From contig CM031610.1 of the NCBI GenBank assembly GCA_018398815.1, forward strand, positions 32,250,909 through 32,314,908: a DNA stretch of 64,000 nt. The letters run 5' to 3'. Of this stretch, positions 10,867 through 21,807 are shown piece by piece. The notes under the pieces are model-generated. The model was not told the DNA's origin. It saw nothing but the letters and a program-made list of their open reading frames with translations, and did no database searches. Position 1 is the stretch's first letter; each line of letters opens with the position of its first letter. Both the position numbers and the translations under genes were made by a program. The stretch comes from Conus ventricosus (Eukaryota > Mollusca > Gastropoda > Neogastropoda > Conidae).

Positions 10867-13130
10867 TACGCGCGCGCATACAGAAAGGTGAGAGGCTGAG
10901 AATCGTTAATTTGTTTTTTTCCAATGAAGTTACTGGCATGCCATGCGTTGCTAAAGATGTTCCTCCACCGAATATCCAATCGACCAGTTCGTTTATAGCA
11001 ATCTGTCTTCAGCTGTGTAAAATGAAAAATGGTGTAGAAGGATATTGCGCTATGGTTTCTAAATGGAAGATTGTTGAAACCTTTTATTTTAACATAACAT
11101 ATCGCATTAACCTAAATATTGTTAGATTGCAAGATAACAGAACGCGCAGACACTTTGCCAAATCATTTGACTGGATTTTAGTGAGTCAGAATCATTTGCA
11201 CATGATATTCAATCTTCACAGAAAATGTCGATGTTTCTGTCAACAGGGGCAAGGCATTCGTGCATCAACGACCGTGGATACCAGGGACCAGTCAGGATCG
11301 ACTCGGGGAAGACAACACAAATACAGGAAGCGTGATGATTTTTCATTTACTTTTCCTTTTTTCCAACACTTCCAAGTGTTGTGCAGGGTTAAAATCTTGT
11401 ATAGTGTGTTGATCGTGGTTCTTTGGACGTCTTGGACGTGTTCTTTTTGGATGGTTTGCATAAAAATCAACAACATGGTTAATTCAGTTCAACAGGATTC
11501 CGACTGCTCATTTTTGTAGATGATTTTGCCCTCTGTGCAACTGGAAACTTGTACCCAAGTGTTCAGTGCAAGCTCCAGCTCTGTGTACATAAAAGACAAC
11601 TGTGGGCAGAAGAAAATGGTTTCACATTTTCTGCTACAAAGACCCAGTGCATTCACTTTCATTTTTTCGACAGCTCTTTGCTGATCCTGAAATCCAAACA
11701 GGCAAATCTCCCATTCCAGCTGTAAAGGATGTCAAATTTTTAGAAGTTATTTTCGACCAAAAGCTCAACTTCCTTCATTACATCAGACACTTAAAAAACT
11801 TCTAGCCAAAAAGCTCTGAACATTCCGCGGGTCGTTGCACACACTGACTAGGGCGCTGATGACAAAAACTTTGCTGCACCTCTACAGAGCCTTGGTCCAT
11901 TCTAAACTGTATCATGAATGTGTTGCGTACGGCTCTGCGAAACCCTCTTATCTGAAACTCACGGTTCCTCTTCATCATCAAGAGCTTCAAGTCCGTCTTG
12001 GAGCATACGCACCACATCTGTGTACAGCCTGTATACAGATGCAAATGACCCCTCATTATCCAACCGCAGGCTGAAACTATCCTCAAATTATCTCGGTTAG
12101 TTGAACCAGAAATCCCTGCTTATGACTGCTTTTAATCCCCGGTTCAAAGTAAATTTGAAGAAAATCTCATCTGTACTCCTCCATTTGAACTTCGTATGCA
12201 GCCCCATGCGCAGAATGCAGGTCTTGATCTAGGAATTGTCCGACTTCTCCAAATTTCCAGATAAGCCTCCTTGGACCTTTTTGACACCAGAAATCCGCTT
12301 TGATCTTCCTGCTTTTCGCAAAGAATCCACCAGTCCTCGGGCATACAGGGCACTGTTTGCCGATCTCTGCACAAACTGTCCATCCTTTGGAAAATATTTA
12401 CTAATGGTTCATTGTTCGAACATGGAGTGGCTTGTGCTGCCTATTGCCTAAGTGTTCTTTCTCAAATATCAACGCATATTCCGTCAGATACTTCTGTTTA
12501 CTCTGCTGAACTTACAGCTTCGGTTCTAGTTCTGAATTATTTTTTCTCAGTCTACATACGAGGACTTCCTGATTTTGTCTGATACGCTGTCAGCTTTGGA
12601 GGCAATAGCTGGCAGTATCCTCCATCATCCTGAACTTTTAAACTTAAAAAACCAACTTTTTACCTCTTTGAAAGCGGAAAGTCACATTGTTCTAGATAGG
12701 GTTCCCAGTCATGCTGGCCTTTTGGGAAATAAATTGGTTGATCGTTTGGCCAGGAATGCTTTACGAAGAAACTGTCCAACATATCTGTTCCCTACTCGGA
12801 TTTGAAACCGAAGGTTAATGGTTGTATTAGAGACCTGACAGGAGGACTGGAATACACAGATGGTTATCCGTCCAAACCTTAAGGAGTTCCATCTACTCGT
12901 GCTGGTCGTAAAGAGGAAACGGTTCTGTGCCGGCTGCACACCGGCCATTCGTATTATACCCATTCCTTACCTTAAAGAGTGATGAAGCTCCGTGGTGCAT
13001 TCCATGTCATGTGCCACTCGCAATGAAACATTCTTTTAGAGTGTTGGGACTTGCACGATGTGAGACACAAACATTTTACAGCAGAGTCCATGAAAATCCT
13101 GTTCAGAGATCTTTGAGTTTTTGAGAGAGA
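9936..13130 (+). pseudogene. R2 ORF2, reverse transcriptase and RNase H with core replaced
   Basis: The reverse transcriptase is recognisable to about 10667. The next ~790 bases are foreign. Homology resumes near 11455 just before the catalytic strand (FVDDF region at about 11512). The fingers and most of the palm are therefore missing. The RNase H carboxy half is clear at 12575-12780, with LSALEAIAG and PSHAGLLGNKLVDRLA. The Cys/His finger region follows with WCIPCHVPLAMKH (about 12988). The copy cannot encode an active polymerase. Confidence 0.8.
10667..11455. other. foreign segment replacing the R2 reverse transcriptase core
   Basis: About 790 bases of AT-rich DNA including a CA microsatellite (10777-10866). 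Its left part matches 17505-17600 and its right part matches 18185-18440 in R3. In R3 the middle is longer and carries other CA repeats. No gene is recognisable. The shared position in R2 and R3 dates it before their duplication. Confidence 0.75.
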
Positions 13131-13334
13131 TTAACATTTTTCATCTGATTTAAGATTTTATGGAAGAAAGATTTTTAACGAAGTTTCTGGTGCGTTTCTA
13201 GAAGATGTCATTTAAAGAGATGTGTGAAAGTTTTTTTGTTTTTTTTAAATGACTTGAGTTGATTTTAACGTGGTGACAGCCCTGAAGTGGCCCTTTGCGG
13301 TCGGCTGGGCTATAAGCAACATTATCTTATCTTA

Positions 13335-13803
13335 CACAGATGGTTTACAAACTTTTCCAGAACCGTCCAAACCTAAAATTTCCTCTGATCTACCCGTGGT
13401 GGTCACAAAAGAAAACAGTTTAATGCTGGCTAAATACTGGCCATTCGTTTTTAATTCATTTGTTTCTTTTAAAGAGTGAAGAAACTCCGTGCTGAATTCC
13501 ATGTCATGTACCACTCACAGTGAAACATTCTTTTAGTGTGTTGGGACTAGCATGATGCCAGACATAAGCATTTTACAGCAGGCTCTATGAAAACCTTGTT
13601 CAGAGAAGGATGTGATCTTTTAATTTTTGAAGATCGATATTTTTAATCTGATCTAAGATTTTACAGAAGAACTTTTTTCACCAAATTTCCGGTATGTTTT
13701 TAGAAGGTGTATTTCAAAGAGTTGTGTGAATGACTTAAGCGTGGTGACAGTCCTGATATGGCCCTTTGCGATCGGCTGGGCTATAAGCAGCATTACCTTA
13801 TGT
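13335..13803 (+). repeat. second copy of the R2 3' end
   Basis: Repeats 12850-13334: the end of ORF2 (ACACAGATGG, ACCGTCCAAACCT), the finger region and the 3' tail with GGCTGGGCTATAAGCAGCATT. It follows the first TTATC tail directly, and the R3 leader follows it. R4 has a single copy resembling this second version. Confidence 0.8.
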
Positions 13804-15779
13804 TTCAAGTGGTTTGGTATTTTTTGTTGTTTGCTTGTTTTGTATTTTTCCTAAGAACTCGGTCTCTTTGTTCACAGGTTCACAGTCCTTTTTTCAAGGT
13901 TCGGTGCCTCCATGCAAAGGGTTTAATGTCATCTTTATCTAGGTATCGTGTTTTCTTCTTTCACGAGTTTTAGAGTATTCTTTCCGTGCTTCACTGTCTC
14001 CTTCATTTACAGATTTATTTACCTTCTCTCTTGGGGGTCAGGGTCTTCTTTTCTAGAATTTGGTGTCTATTTTTCTAATAGCCAAGAGGATAAGACGGTT
14101 TCCTACGTTGGTGTTCTGTGGAACAAGGATACAAAACGGGGAGTACCAGAGGGAATAGTTTGTGGAAAGGCATGAAAGGCTGACTCAAGCTCTGGAGCAG
14201 ATCTTGAAACAAGGGGTCTGGAACGTGGACGCATGCTTTCAAATCATTTTGGTTTGAGCTGCAGAGCTCTTGAGGAAGTCTTTAGTCCTGTTCCTGAGAT
14301 ATTCCCTAGTGCGCACCTGGTACTCCTGATCCTAGTGTCGTTTATCCACAGAATGCCTTACATGGTAATCAGTCAACACGTGAATCCTTTCATAGATTTT
14401 AATGTCCTCTTACTCTTATGGGAGCTGGTGGTCACCTTTCAAATTGTGAAAGTATTCTCGACCCCCTGTGATAGCATTTGGTATCCTCTCCTTTTGCGGA
14501 GGGTTTAGTGTCCTCCTGTAAAGTGGCTAGTGTAGTGCTTCTAGGTGGGTGGTTTCCCCTTTTTAGAAGTTGTAGTGTTTTCACGCCACAGATATAGCAT
14601 CTTCCTTTGAAAGGTTTTGGTATTCTCCTGTCTTACTGTTATGGACTTGTTTTATCGGTTTATTGTCTTGTTTTGATAGGTTTTAGTGCCCTCCTCCTAG
14701 CGCTTGTCGGAACAGCTGCAGAGTGCCACAGAACTAGTAGAGAGATCCGAGTGACTCCCCATAAACAGTTGAGTACGTCCAAGAGTGGCTACCAGCACCC
14801 TCTTTGTGACATTCTGTACCCATTCATTGCATCAAGTCATGAAGGTGGGTGATTTGAATGTGCGCATTCAACTTTAGATTCCGTCTTCGATGCGGTGCCT
14901 CAAGTGCCAGAAGTTTGGGCACGTCAAAGATCGCTGTTCTGGTTAGGAGGTGTGTGGTGTTTGCCACAAAGCAACTCGCGACGGGCCGTGTAAAGATCCT
15001 GCCCATTGTGCAAACTGCGATGGCGACCATCCCTCCTCTTCACGCTGCCCCATTCTGATTCAGGAAGCAAACATTGAAAAAGTTACAACGGAAAATATTT
15101 CCATTTTTTTGAGGCGCGCAAGCAGGTCCTTGGCAGTCAGTCTGCTTAGGTTTCTTCGTACACTTCAGCTGTGAAAAACATGTCTACACGTTTGTTTGCT
15201 GTCAAACGGATGCTTTCATATTTTGTTAAAACATTGCAAGAAAAAGTGTCAGGCCCCAGAGGAGGCAAATCCACCACCACCAAACCCAGTGTGGATGTCC
15301 CTGGCAGGGGGCGCTAAATCCACTTTTTAGACTGCCCAGCAGTCTAATATATCTGCTGCTGGCAGACAAAAAGAACCAGCTCGCGAGCAGTGCCCGTGCG
15401 GGCAAGGGAGTCCAACAAGGTGTGGAGATTAAAAAGGCAACCTCCACCGTCTCCAAAACCTAAGCCGTCTCCGCCTGCGGGCATGTCTGCCCGCGGGTCT
15501 GGAGAAACAAACATACCTGTCCGTCAACAGAACAAATTTGCTCCATTAGATGTAGATGACTCAAGAGATGAATGATTTCTCTCTTTGTCCTCTACACCAT
15601 AGATAGTAGATTAATCCATTGGAATATCCGTGGTTTAAACTCTAACTTTGAGGACCTGCAGCTTTTGCGTCATATACTTGAACCTCCGGTATAGCTCTTC
15701 AGGAAACAAAAATTCAAAGCCCCAAGAGATGAACTGATTTCTCATGTTTTGTCCTCTGCACCATAGATAGTAGATTAAT

Positions 15780-16156
15780 TCGAATGAGACTATAAACCGA
15801 GGTTCCGTGTGTGAACGCATGCATAACATCTTGCACACACGTAAAATCCCATCACCAACTTTCGGAAGAGTAGGCCAGTTTGGCCGTTGGTATGGATGAC
15901 ACGTTACACATAGCATGCACTCTGCGTGAGAAATGGAGGAAAGAATGAAGTAAGGAAAATGAGTGATCGATATTGAACGATACTGAATGGATGACACGGG
16001 AAACGACTGAATGAAGCGCCAGCTGGCAGCTCTTTAGTCGGCACTACCCAGGTAGGCAGCCCGTTGTGTAAACGAGTGTGGATTGTAAAGCGCTTAGAGC
16101 TTGGTCTCTAGCCGAGAATAGGCGCTATATAAGTATTCATTATTATTATTATTATT
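15780..16156 (+). mobile_element. SINE-like insertion with (ATT)n tail
   Basis: About 375 bases ending with TGTAAAGCGCTTAGAGC, AGGCGCTATATAAGTATTC and an (ATT) run. That terminal pattern is common to many invertebrate non-autonomous retroposons. It lies inside the R3 endonuclease. The host sequence around it is partly duplicated, because the endonuclease start at 15600-15720 reappears on both sides of the insert. I could not identify tRNA promoter boxes, so the family is not assigned. Confidence 0.6.
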
Positions 16157-16543
16157 GGAATATCCGTGATTTAAACTCTAACTTTGAGGAGCTGCAGCTT
16201 TTGCGTCATACACTTAAACCTCCGGTAGTAAGCTCTTAAGCAAACAAAAATTCAAAGCCAGAAGACATTCACTCTTTCTGGATTAAATATTTCAAAATCT
16301 GCACAATTTTCCACGTTGAGATTAATAGGCAGTGTTCCCTTTATCCACGAAGTTTTGCTGTGTAGCTCTGTTGCTCCGACTATCCCTCTTCAGACTGTAG
16401 CTGCGAGAGTTGCTCTCCATAAAACGGTTACAGTTTGCTCACTATATCTACCATCTTCTGTCTCGGTTTGTCGTCAGGACCTAAGGTGACTTTAATGGCC
16501 ATAATCCCCTTTTGGGTAGTTTGTCTTCAACCAGGTCTGCTTC

Positions 16544-16960
16544 TTGAAGATGTCTTTCAGAGTTGGACTTGTGTGTCAGAATGATGGGTCTCCAACTTGC
16601 CCCCATTCTTCCACAGGTACACTTTCATGTTTCGATTTGTCGGTATGTGACCCCTCGTCGGTCTTGGACTATGAGTGGTCTGTCCATGACGATCTGTATG
16701 GATGTGACCGTTTTCCCGTTGTGTTAAAATCCATAACTGAAAACGCCTCTGTTCCGGAACACCTTAATAATAAAAACGCTAACTGGAATCTCTTTGCTTC
16801 AAATATTTCAAACGAGCTCCAGGAAACTGATATTCTTCAAAGTCAAGACCCAGTAGAATCTGTAACCAATACTTTAAGTCTGCAAAAACCTGTGTTCCAA
16901 TGTCTTGCAGTAAACTCCCCTAAAACACCTTGGTTTAATTCTGACTGCCAACAATCTTAA
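16544..16960 (+). pseudogene. R3 ORF2 endonuclease carboxy half
   Basis: Open for 138 codons and aligned with R2 9750-9935. It carries CFDLSVCDPSSVLDYEW and CDRFPV, where the catalytic-site His of DHFPV in R1/R2 is Arg. It continues into the linker, with TPWFNSDCQQS near the end, then a stop. Reverse transcriptase remnants follow in other frames to 17480. Confidence 0.7.
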
Positions 16961-17504
16961 GAGAACGCAAACGGGTAAGCGACAGGTATTCCAAAAACCT
17001 CAGCTCCCAATGCTCGAGCCCATCAAAAACTCCGAGCCAAAACGAGACGCACTTTTAAAGTCGGTAAACGTCAGTCTTTGAGAAACTTGTGCTCCAGGCT
17101 GACATTTAAAGCATCCAAGAAAAAAGTCAAACATCACGAAAATCAAAGGGAACACCAACCCGTCAATTCATCACCTGAAACTTGCCGATGCTCTGATAAC
17201 TGACGAACAAGCTGTGGCCAATCGGGCTGGCCTCCATTAAACAGAAATCCTCATCCTCGAGTAAATCTGGTTTTAGGGGGGAAAACGCCTTGGAGAAAAA
17301 TCTTCTTACAGCTTCACGTCGGACAACTCTGAGGTGTGCAACCTACCATTTTCAATTGATGAACTGAAATGAGCTGAGCAAACCTGCGACGATTCTGTCC
17401 TGGCCTGGATGATATTCATTATTAGCTTTTGAAATATCTTCCAGAGTGCTAGCTTTTGAAATATCTTCCAGAGAGCTGTCTCCAACATAACACAAATGCA
17501 TTCA

Positions 17505-18097
17505 AACTGCTCCGGTCAGTTGGAAAAGGAAAGAGGTTAAAGTATATTGAGATCGTGACAACAGTTGCAGAAACAGTGCACAAGTAAGACTGTCATGGTT
17601 AGAGGCGTAGGGGAAAGGAGGTGGTTGTGAGCTTGGAGCAGGATAGATTTAGATTTTTTTTGGGGTTTTTCATTTCGCATCCATTCAGTATGTACATGGG
17701 TCGATTCTATCCCTTGTCTCAAAGTTTAAAGAAATGTTTGAATATACCACTGAAACAGATTGTTCAATATGACCTTTTTTCCCAGAGGTTGAAATGGAAA
17801 CGAATACCTACTATTCTCTCTCCTGAACACACCACAATACATAAGTACACACGCATGTGCGCGTGCGTTCGCACACGCACACGCACACGCACACGCAACA
17901 CACTTACACTTACACTTGCACTTCTTCACAAAAGTAGACTTTTTGGCACTCATACGCCCACGCAATAAATTTTTTTCACTAAAATTTTTTCAGTGAAAAA
18001 CGTCAACTAACAAACAAGGGTTGTATACACGTTCGCATTGTACACACGTTTACGCACACGCACACGCACACACACGCGCACACGCACACACACACCA

Positions 18098-18140
<43 letters not shown>

Positions 18141-18461
18141 ACACCGCGCGCTCTCGTTCACACTGCACCCACGCTCGCTCACACTCGCACACAGGAAGGT
18201 GAGAGGCTGAGAATCGTTTTTTTTTTTCCAATGAAGTTGCTGGCATACCATGCGTTGCTAAAGATGTTCCTCCACCGAATATCCAATCGACTAGTTCGTT
18301 TATAGCAATCTCGGTCTTCAGCTATGTAAAATGAACGAGAGTAGGATACTGCACTATGTTTTCTAATGGAAGATTGTTGAAACCTTTTATGTTGACATAA
18401 CATATCCTATAAAACTCAATATCGTTAGATTGCAAGATAACAGAATGCGCAGATACTGTGC
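17505..18461. other. foreign segment in R3, with CA repeats
   Basis: The outer parts match 10667-10765 and 10880-11130. The middle adds a different ~300 bases, CA-rich tracts at 17866-17896 and 18052-18143, and AT-rich DNA. No coding sequence is supported. Confidence 0.7.
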
Positions 18462-18558
18462 TAGAGAACGGTATTATGCCGCTTTTGGCTCACCCACTCT
18501 CAACCGGCCTTGGCCGTCTCGTGCGGGCAATCCAAAAGCGGCATAATACCGTTCTCTA
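18462..18558. repeat. hairpin element H1
   Basis: Arms 18462-18488 and 18532-18558 are perfect 27-bp complements beginning TAGAGAAC. The 43-base loop holds the smaller palindrome CGGCCTTGGCCG. It has the same length class and ends as H2 (46349) and H3 (62289). It could be a fold-back MITE or a structured end of a transcript. Confidence 0.85.
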
Positions 18559-18574
18559 CTAAGCATGACTTTAA

Positions 18575-18640
18575 TAACCAAAAAGTCTTTTAAAACTGAG
18601 TTATATTTTTGACATAAAATCCACACACACACACTGCAGG
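18575..18640 (-). pseudogene. fragment of Polinton packaging ATPase
   Basis: About 50 bases (AAGTCTTTTAAAACTGAG on to the CCACACAC run) match the minus-strand ATPase gene at 46680-46735 almost base for base. The rest of the gene is absent. In Polinton B the related hairpin H2 lies at the 3' end of the ATPase. Here H1 is joined to an internal part of it. Confidence 0.7.
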
Positions 18641-19165
18641 GTGAGAGAGAGTGGCTTATGCAGGTTGTTTTTTAAAGACATGCAGTGAAGCGCGGCACTC
18701 CCCAGAGATTTCAATAGAAGCATTCAGAGCAAGCTAGCGGTCTCCACTCGTGCACCGTTGGATTTGTAAAGCCAGTCGCAGACATGAAAGCGAGAGTTAA
18801 ATACCCCATAGTGCAGTTCTGAATAGCGAGATTTCTATAAGTGGCTGAAAGGATTTTGCTCAGTCATTCCGCCTTTCATAAAACATATCAAAACATGTTT
18901 CTTACCTTCCCCCAATCACAAGACTAGACAGAATCAGCTGATTAGTAACAGTGACGACATTTTCGCCCAACACTTGTGTTGTTAGCAACCTAGCCTAGTG
19001 ATTTTGTTATTTCTCCCGGTGCTGTGGTGGTGTGAAGACGTTTTTCAGTTGTTTGTGTTGGTTGATTTTATTTCAATGTCGCGAGTGTATCTCTTCTGAA
19101 TTAGAGATAGAACTTCTTGAATCACAAACCGTTTCATCAAGAATTGCTAGATTACTCAAGACAAA
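18641..19165. other. unassigned unique-looking DNA
   Basis: Mixed-composition DNA between the ATPase fragment and the left inverted arm. No open frame, RNA gene or repeat is recognised. Confidence 0.6.
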
Positions 19166-19199
19166 ATACTAGTGTATAATGAAACTCTTTGTTGTGGGA

Positions 19200-19395
19200 G
19201 TCAACCTGCGGTGAAGACAGCCTTGCTATAAATAGCCGTTCATGTGTGAACGTCCTGTTTTAGCAGCAGTAGGGCTGCGGTAAAATCAGCATTGCTGACT
19301 GCTACTATAAATAGCCGTTCATGTTGTGAACGTCCTATTTTAGCAGCAAGAGGGCTGTTACTATAACTGGCCTTTTTTAGCAGCATGAGTCTAAC
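19200..19395. repeat. ~70-110 bp hairpin tandem repeats of the left arm
   Basis: Repeated blocks TATAAATAGCCGTTCATG, then GAACGTCC, then TTTTAGCAGCA. They are the inverted counterpart of the five units at 60400-60770. Confidence 0.8.
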
Positions 19396-19422
19396 AGGAT
19401 GTAGTGGTGCTTGTAATTAGGA

Positions 19423-19574
19423 CAGACGTGCATCCATGCCCGTTTGACATAAATACAAAGGTCGCAAGCCCTCTAACTGTGTCAAACGTGCATGGATGCC
19501 TGTTTGGCCTAGTTAAGAGTAGTGAAACTACCAAGCCGCCTAACTGTGTCAAACGTGCATGGATGCTCGTTTGG
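19423..19574. repeat. three palindromic units around CAAACGTGCATGGATGC
   Basis: Cores at 19423-19447, 19482-19506 and 19549-19574, spaced 59-67 bases. Each pairs CAAACG or CAGACG with CGTTTG around GCATNNATGC. In the first unit the central GG is CC. They are followed at about 19626-19658 by an 11-bp hairpin, ATGTCAAGTGG/CCACTTGACAT. They have no counterpart in the right arm. Confidence 0.75.
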
Positions 19575-19676
19575 TCTGGTTAGCCAAAACCAACTACCGC
19601 AGTTATTACTGTGCTGGTGATAACAGATGTCAAGTGGCCTTACCAGTTCCACTTGACATTTTAACGCCTTCTTACC

Positions 19677-19970
19677 TTACCCACCCCAAGTCATCCTCAA
19701 GTTCTTACTTAAGTCATCCTTAAGTCATCCACAAGTTCTTACTCAAGTCATCCTCAAGTCACTTCTAAGTTCTTAACTGAAGTTGTCCCCAAGTCATCCT
19801 CAAGTCATTCACAAGTTCTTACTTAAGTCATCCTTAAGTCGCCCCAAGTCACTTTTAAGTTCTTACCCAAGTCATCCCCAAGTCATCTTAAGTCATCCTC
19901 AAGTCACCTCAAGTTCTTACTCAAGTCATCCTCTAAGTACAACTAAGTTCTTATTCAAGTTATCTTATCA
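19677..19970. repeat. AAGTCATCC/AAGTTCTTAC short tandem repeats
   Basis: About twenty irregular repeats of CAAGTCATCC and AAGTTCTTAC. The inverse form (AAGAACTT, GGATGACTT) lies at 59690-60165. Related AAGAACT/AAGTACAAGTT repeats end Polinton A at 37150-37360. Confidence 0.9.
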
Positions 19971-20287
19971 AAAAAAAAATACAATCTATGTTTTTATCTT
20001 AAATAGTAGATGTCTAATATAGGGACACACATGCTTCAAAAAACGCGTCATCGTTGAGGATGTCTTGCTCAGCGTCCTCTGCGCGAAATCGGTCGGCATA
20101 AATCTTAATGAAGTTCTTACATCCTAAGCAACCGCAAATTTATTACAATTCTGGTCTATGGAAATGTCTTTTATAGACTCCATGTCTTTATTTATTGACT
20201 TCAACAAATAATAATCCGCCATGATCTATTTTATCAAAAAAATTTTAAAATATTATTGCATTATAAATGGATCAAAATGATTTTTTT

Positions 20288-20705
20288 GTTATTGGCGTTC
20301 CTGGCGTGCTGTTGTGTTCGTCTTTTGCATTTAATGGTTGAGATTGTTTGGACTTTGGTTTTTGCCAGCGTTGTGTAAATATTTTATAACCCTATAACCG
20401 CCCCAACAGCAGCAAGGGCGCCAAAATGGCAACAGTTTTAGTTCAATATTCCATGAAGACTTTGGCGCTGTAGGTCTTGAATCATATGGAGTTTTTATAG
20501 CTGGCATTGAATCAACTGTTGGCGTTGGCGGCGTTATGTTTTTATGATGAGTTATATTTTGTGATTGTAACTGTAATTTTTTTTGTTTGTTCCACTCAGC
20601 TAATTTTTTCCTGCCGCAATGCGTCCAGGATGAGGTGTTTTGTGACCACTTTCACCTGATTCAATGTTTTCTGATTCTGCTGATTTTATGGGGCCCTTAT
20701 TTTTG
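20288..20705 (-). pseudogene. left-arm copy of small basic membrane protein gene
   Basis: Minus-strand counterpart of the genes at 36721-37149 and 59180-59675. The carboxy end lies next to the AAGT repeats in all three. The TM-coding part and the Pro/Lys-rich part are recognisable only at DNA level. Frameshifts and homopolymer-like changes destroy the frame. Confidence 0.6.
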
Positions 20706-20839
20706 AAGGGAAAAAAATCTATAGATTAAAAATAATTAATCCCCTTTATTAACGGTGAAACAAAAGTTCCAAAAACTGTTTTAAAAACACATCCAAGACT
20801 CAAAAGACTTGTTAAAATGGATCCTCGTTAAAAATCATA

Positions 20840-21100
20840 AAATCTTTTCAGAATCAAAGGGAGCAAATTATGACTAGTTTAGTGTACAAACTAAAAACCG
20901 TTTCCCAAACCTTTTCACCATTTAGACCCCAACTGCGCTTTATACCTGTTATGATACTTTATAATGTTTGTGGGGACATTGTTTTAATCGTTCAAACTGA
21001 ATTTATTTCCGAGGAACTGTTTTGTTTTTTCCACATTGCCAAAAAAAACGTTTCCTTTTGATAATAGCTTGGCATAACTTTTTCATTTGTAATCACCAAA
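20840..21100 (-). pseudogene. left-arm copy of small secreted-type gene
   Basis: Inverted match to 58790-59015. Shared tracts include GAGGAACTGTTTTGTTTTT and TTTAGTGTACAAA. The reading frame is lost. The gene is better seen at 36224-36525. Confidence 0.5.
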
Positions 21101-21154
21101 TTCGCAAGGGATGTTTAGCAGATCTCGCTGTTCATTTTTTATTACAAATTTTAA

Positions 21155-21805
21155 ATATTTTATTTTTTAAAATACGCTGAAAAAACTGTTCCCAAACCCT
21201 TTGTATACCATTTTGCTTTTTGGAGCAAAGTATGGATACACAATGCTTGGAAAAAAGCTTGTTAAAAATTTAAAACCGCAGTCTTGGCAAACTAGATTTG
21301 AGGTTTACAAAGCTAATTGCAAAATTTTGCCTTCGTTTGCCACGAAAGTTTTTTAGTCAAGCAAGGAAAAATTCCAGACAGTATAAATAGTAAAAAAAAA
21401 AACCGTTTTAAAAATGGCTTCACCGTAATGATATAGGTGGGCGTGGTAATGCGCTTGCTTTTAGCGGAAGTAATTACCATTTAGAAAAAAGCGGGATACG
21501 GCGGAGAAAAAGACATAACAAAGCTATGGGCAACAGCAGCTGCCAAGACGCCTATAAAACGGGAAATTGAGCAGTTAGTTTTTATTAAAAACAAACCGAA
21601 AAAACAGGGACGCACTTACCTTTAAAGATTTGACCAGCAAAAGAATATTATTTTGAAAACCAGGAAAAACCAATCGAGACTTTGCCCCCCCCAAAAAATT
21701 CCCGTGATTTTATAAACCCTCAAAAAAACAAAGATGAAAAAATCGCGTTGTTTCTTGGCATGCCCGTCGTGTATTTTGTTGCACATAATATTGGCTAAAT
21801 AAAAA
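21155..21805 (+). pseudogene. left-arm copies of TM protein and coiled-coil small protein genes
   Basis: The plus strand here corresponds to the minus strand at 58670-57975. A short two-TM protein gene (about 21165-21400) is followed by ATGGCTTC at 21414, the start of the small hydrophobic/coiled-coil protein. Both are full of frameshifts. Homology ends at about 21805, where R4 starts. Confidence 0.6.
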
Positions 21806-21807
21806 GG

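Larger units (their letters stand above)
1501..13803 (+). mobile_element. non-LTR retrotransposon copy R2 (I/ingi-like), interrupted by R1
   Basis: Leader part 1 is at 1501-1903 and leader part 2 at 7860-8290. A gag-like ORF1 remnant follows (8290-9300), then APE endonuclease (9303-9935), a deleted reverse transcriptase, RNase H (12395-12780), a 3' zinc-finger region and the tail ending in TTATC repeats. The leader is cut at 1903/7860 by insertion of R1. The same leader is continuous in R3 (13804-14700) and R4 (23240-24080), which proves the nesting. The domain order EN-RT-RNase H places it in the I superfamily (I/Nimb/ingi). Stops and frameshifts occur throughout, so the copy is dead. Its 3' end from about 12850 is present twice (12850-13334 and 13335-13803). 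Confidence 0.85.
13804..18461 (+). mobile_element. non-LTR retrotransposon copy R3
   Basis: The leader (13804-14700) is the uninterrupted form of the leader split by R1. ORF1 remnant with zinc knuckle CLKCQKFGHVKDRC is at 14700-15560. The endonuclease (15600-16960) is split by a SINE-like insertion. The start of reverse transcriptase (16970-17480) is followed by the same foreign segment as in R2. It ends abruptly at 18461, where hairpin H1 begins. The copy is multiply frameshifted. Confidence 0.8.
19166..21805. repeat. left inverted arm of the Polinton locus
   Basis: Read on the minus strand, this segment follows 57975-60858 in order. Shared landmarks are the end (GTATAATGAAACTCTTTG), the TAGCCGTT hairpin repeats, the AAGT-type repeats, the small basic protein gene, the AAACAG-rich gene and the membrane and coiled-coil genes. 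Divergence is roughly a fifth to a quarter by eye. The arm stops where retrotransposon R4 begins. No 6-bp target duplication is seen outside either arm. Confidence 0.85.

Noticed and set aside
15635..15997. 120-codon minus-strand frame
   Set aside because: It runs antisense through the endonuclease remnant and the SINE-like insert.
16000..16156. tRNA gene or tRNA-derived SINE head
   Set aside because: No convincing A and B boxes or cloverleaf could be traced by eye.
20870..21061. 63-codon plus-strand open frame
   Set aside because: It is the antisense of the left-arm copy of the small secreted gene.
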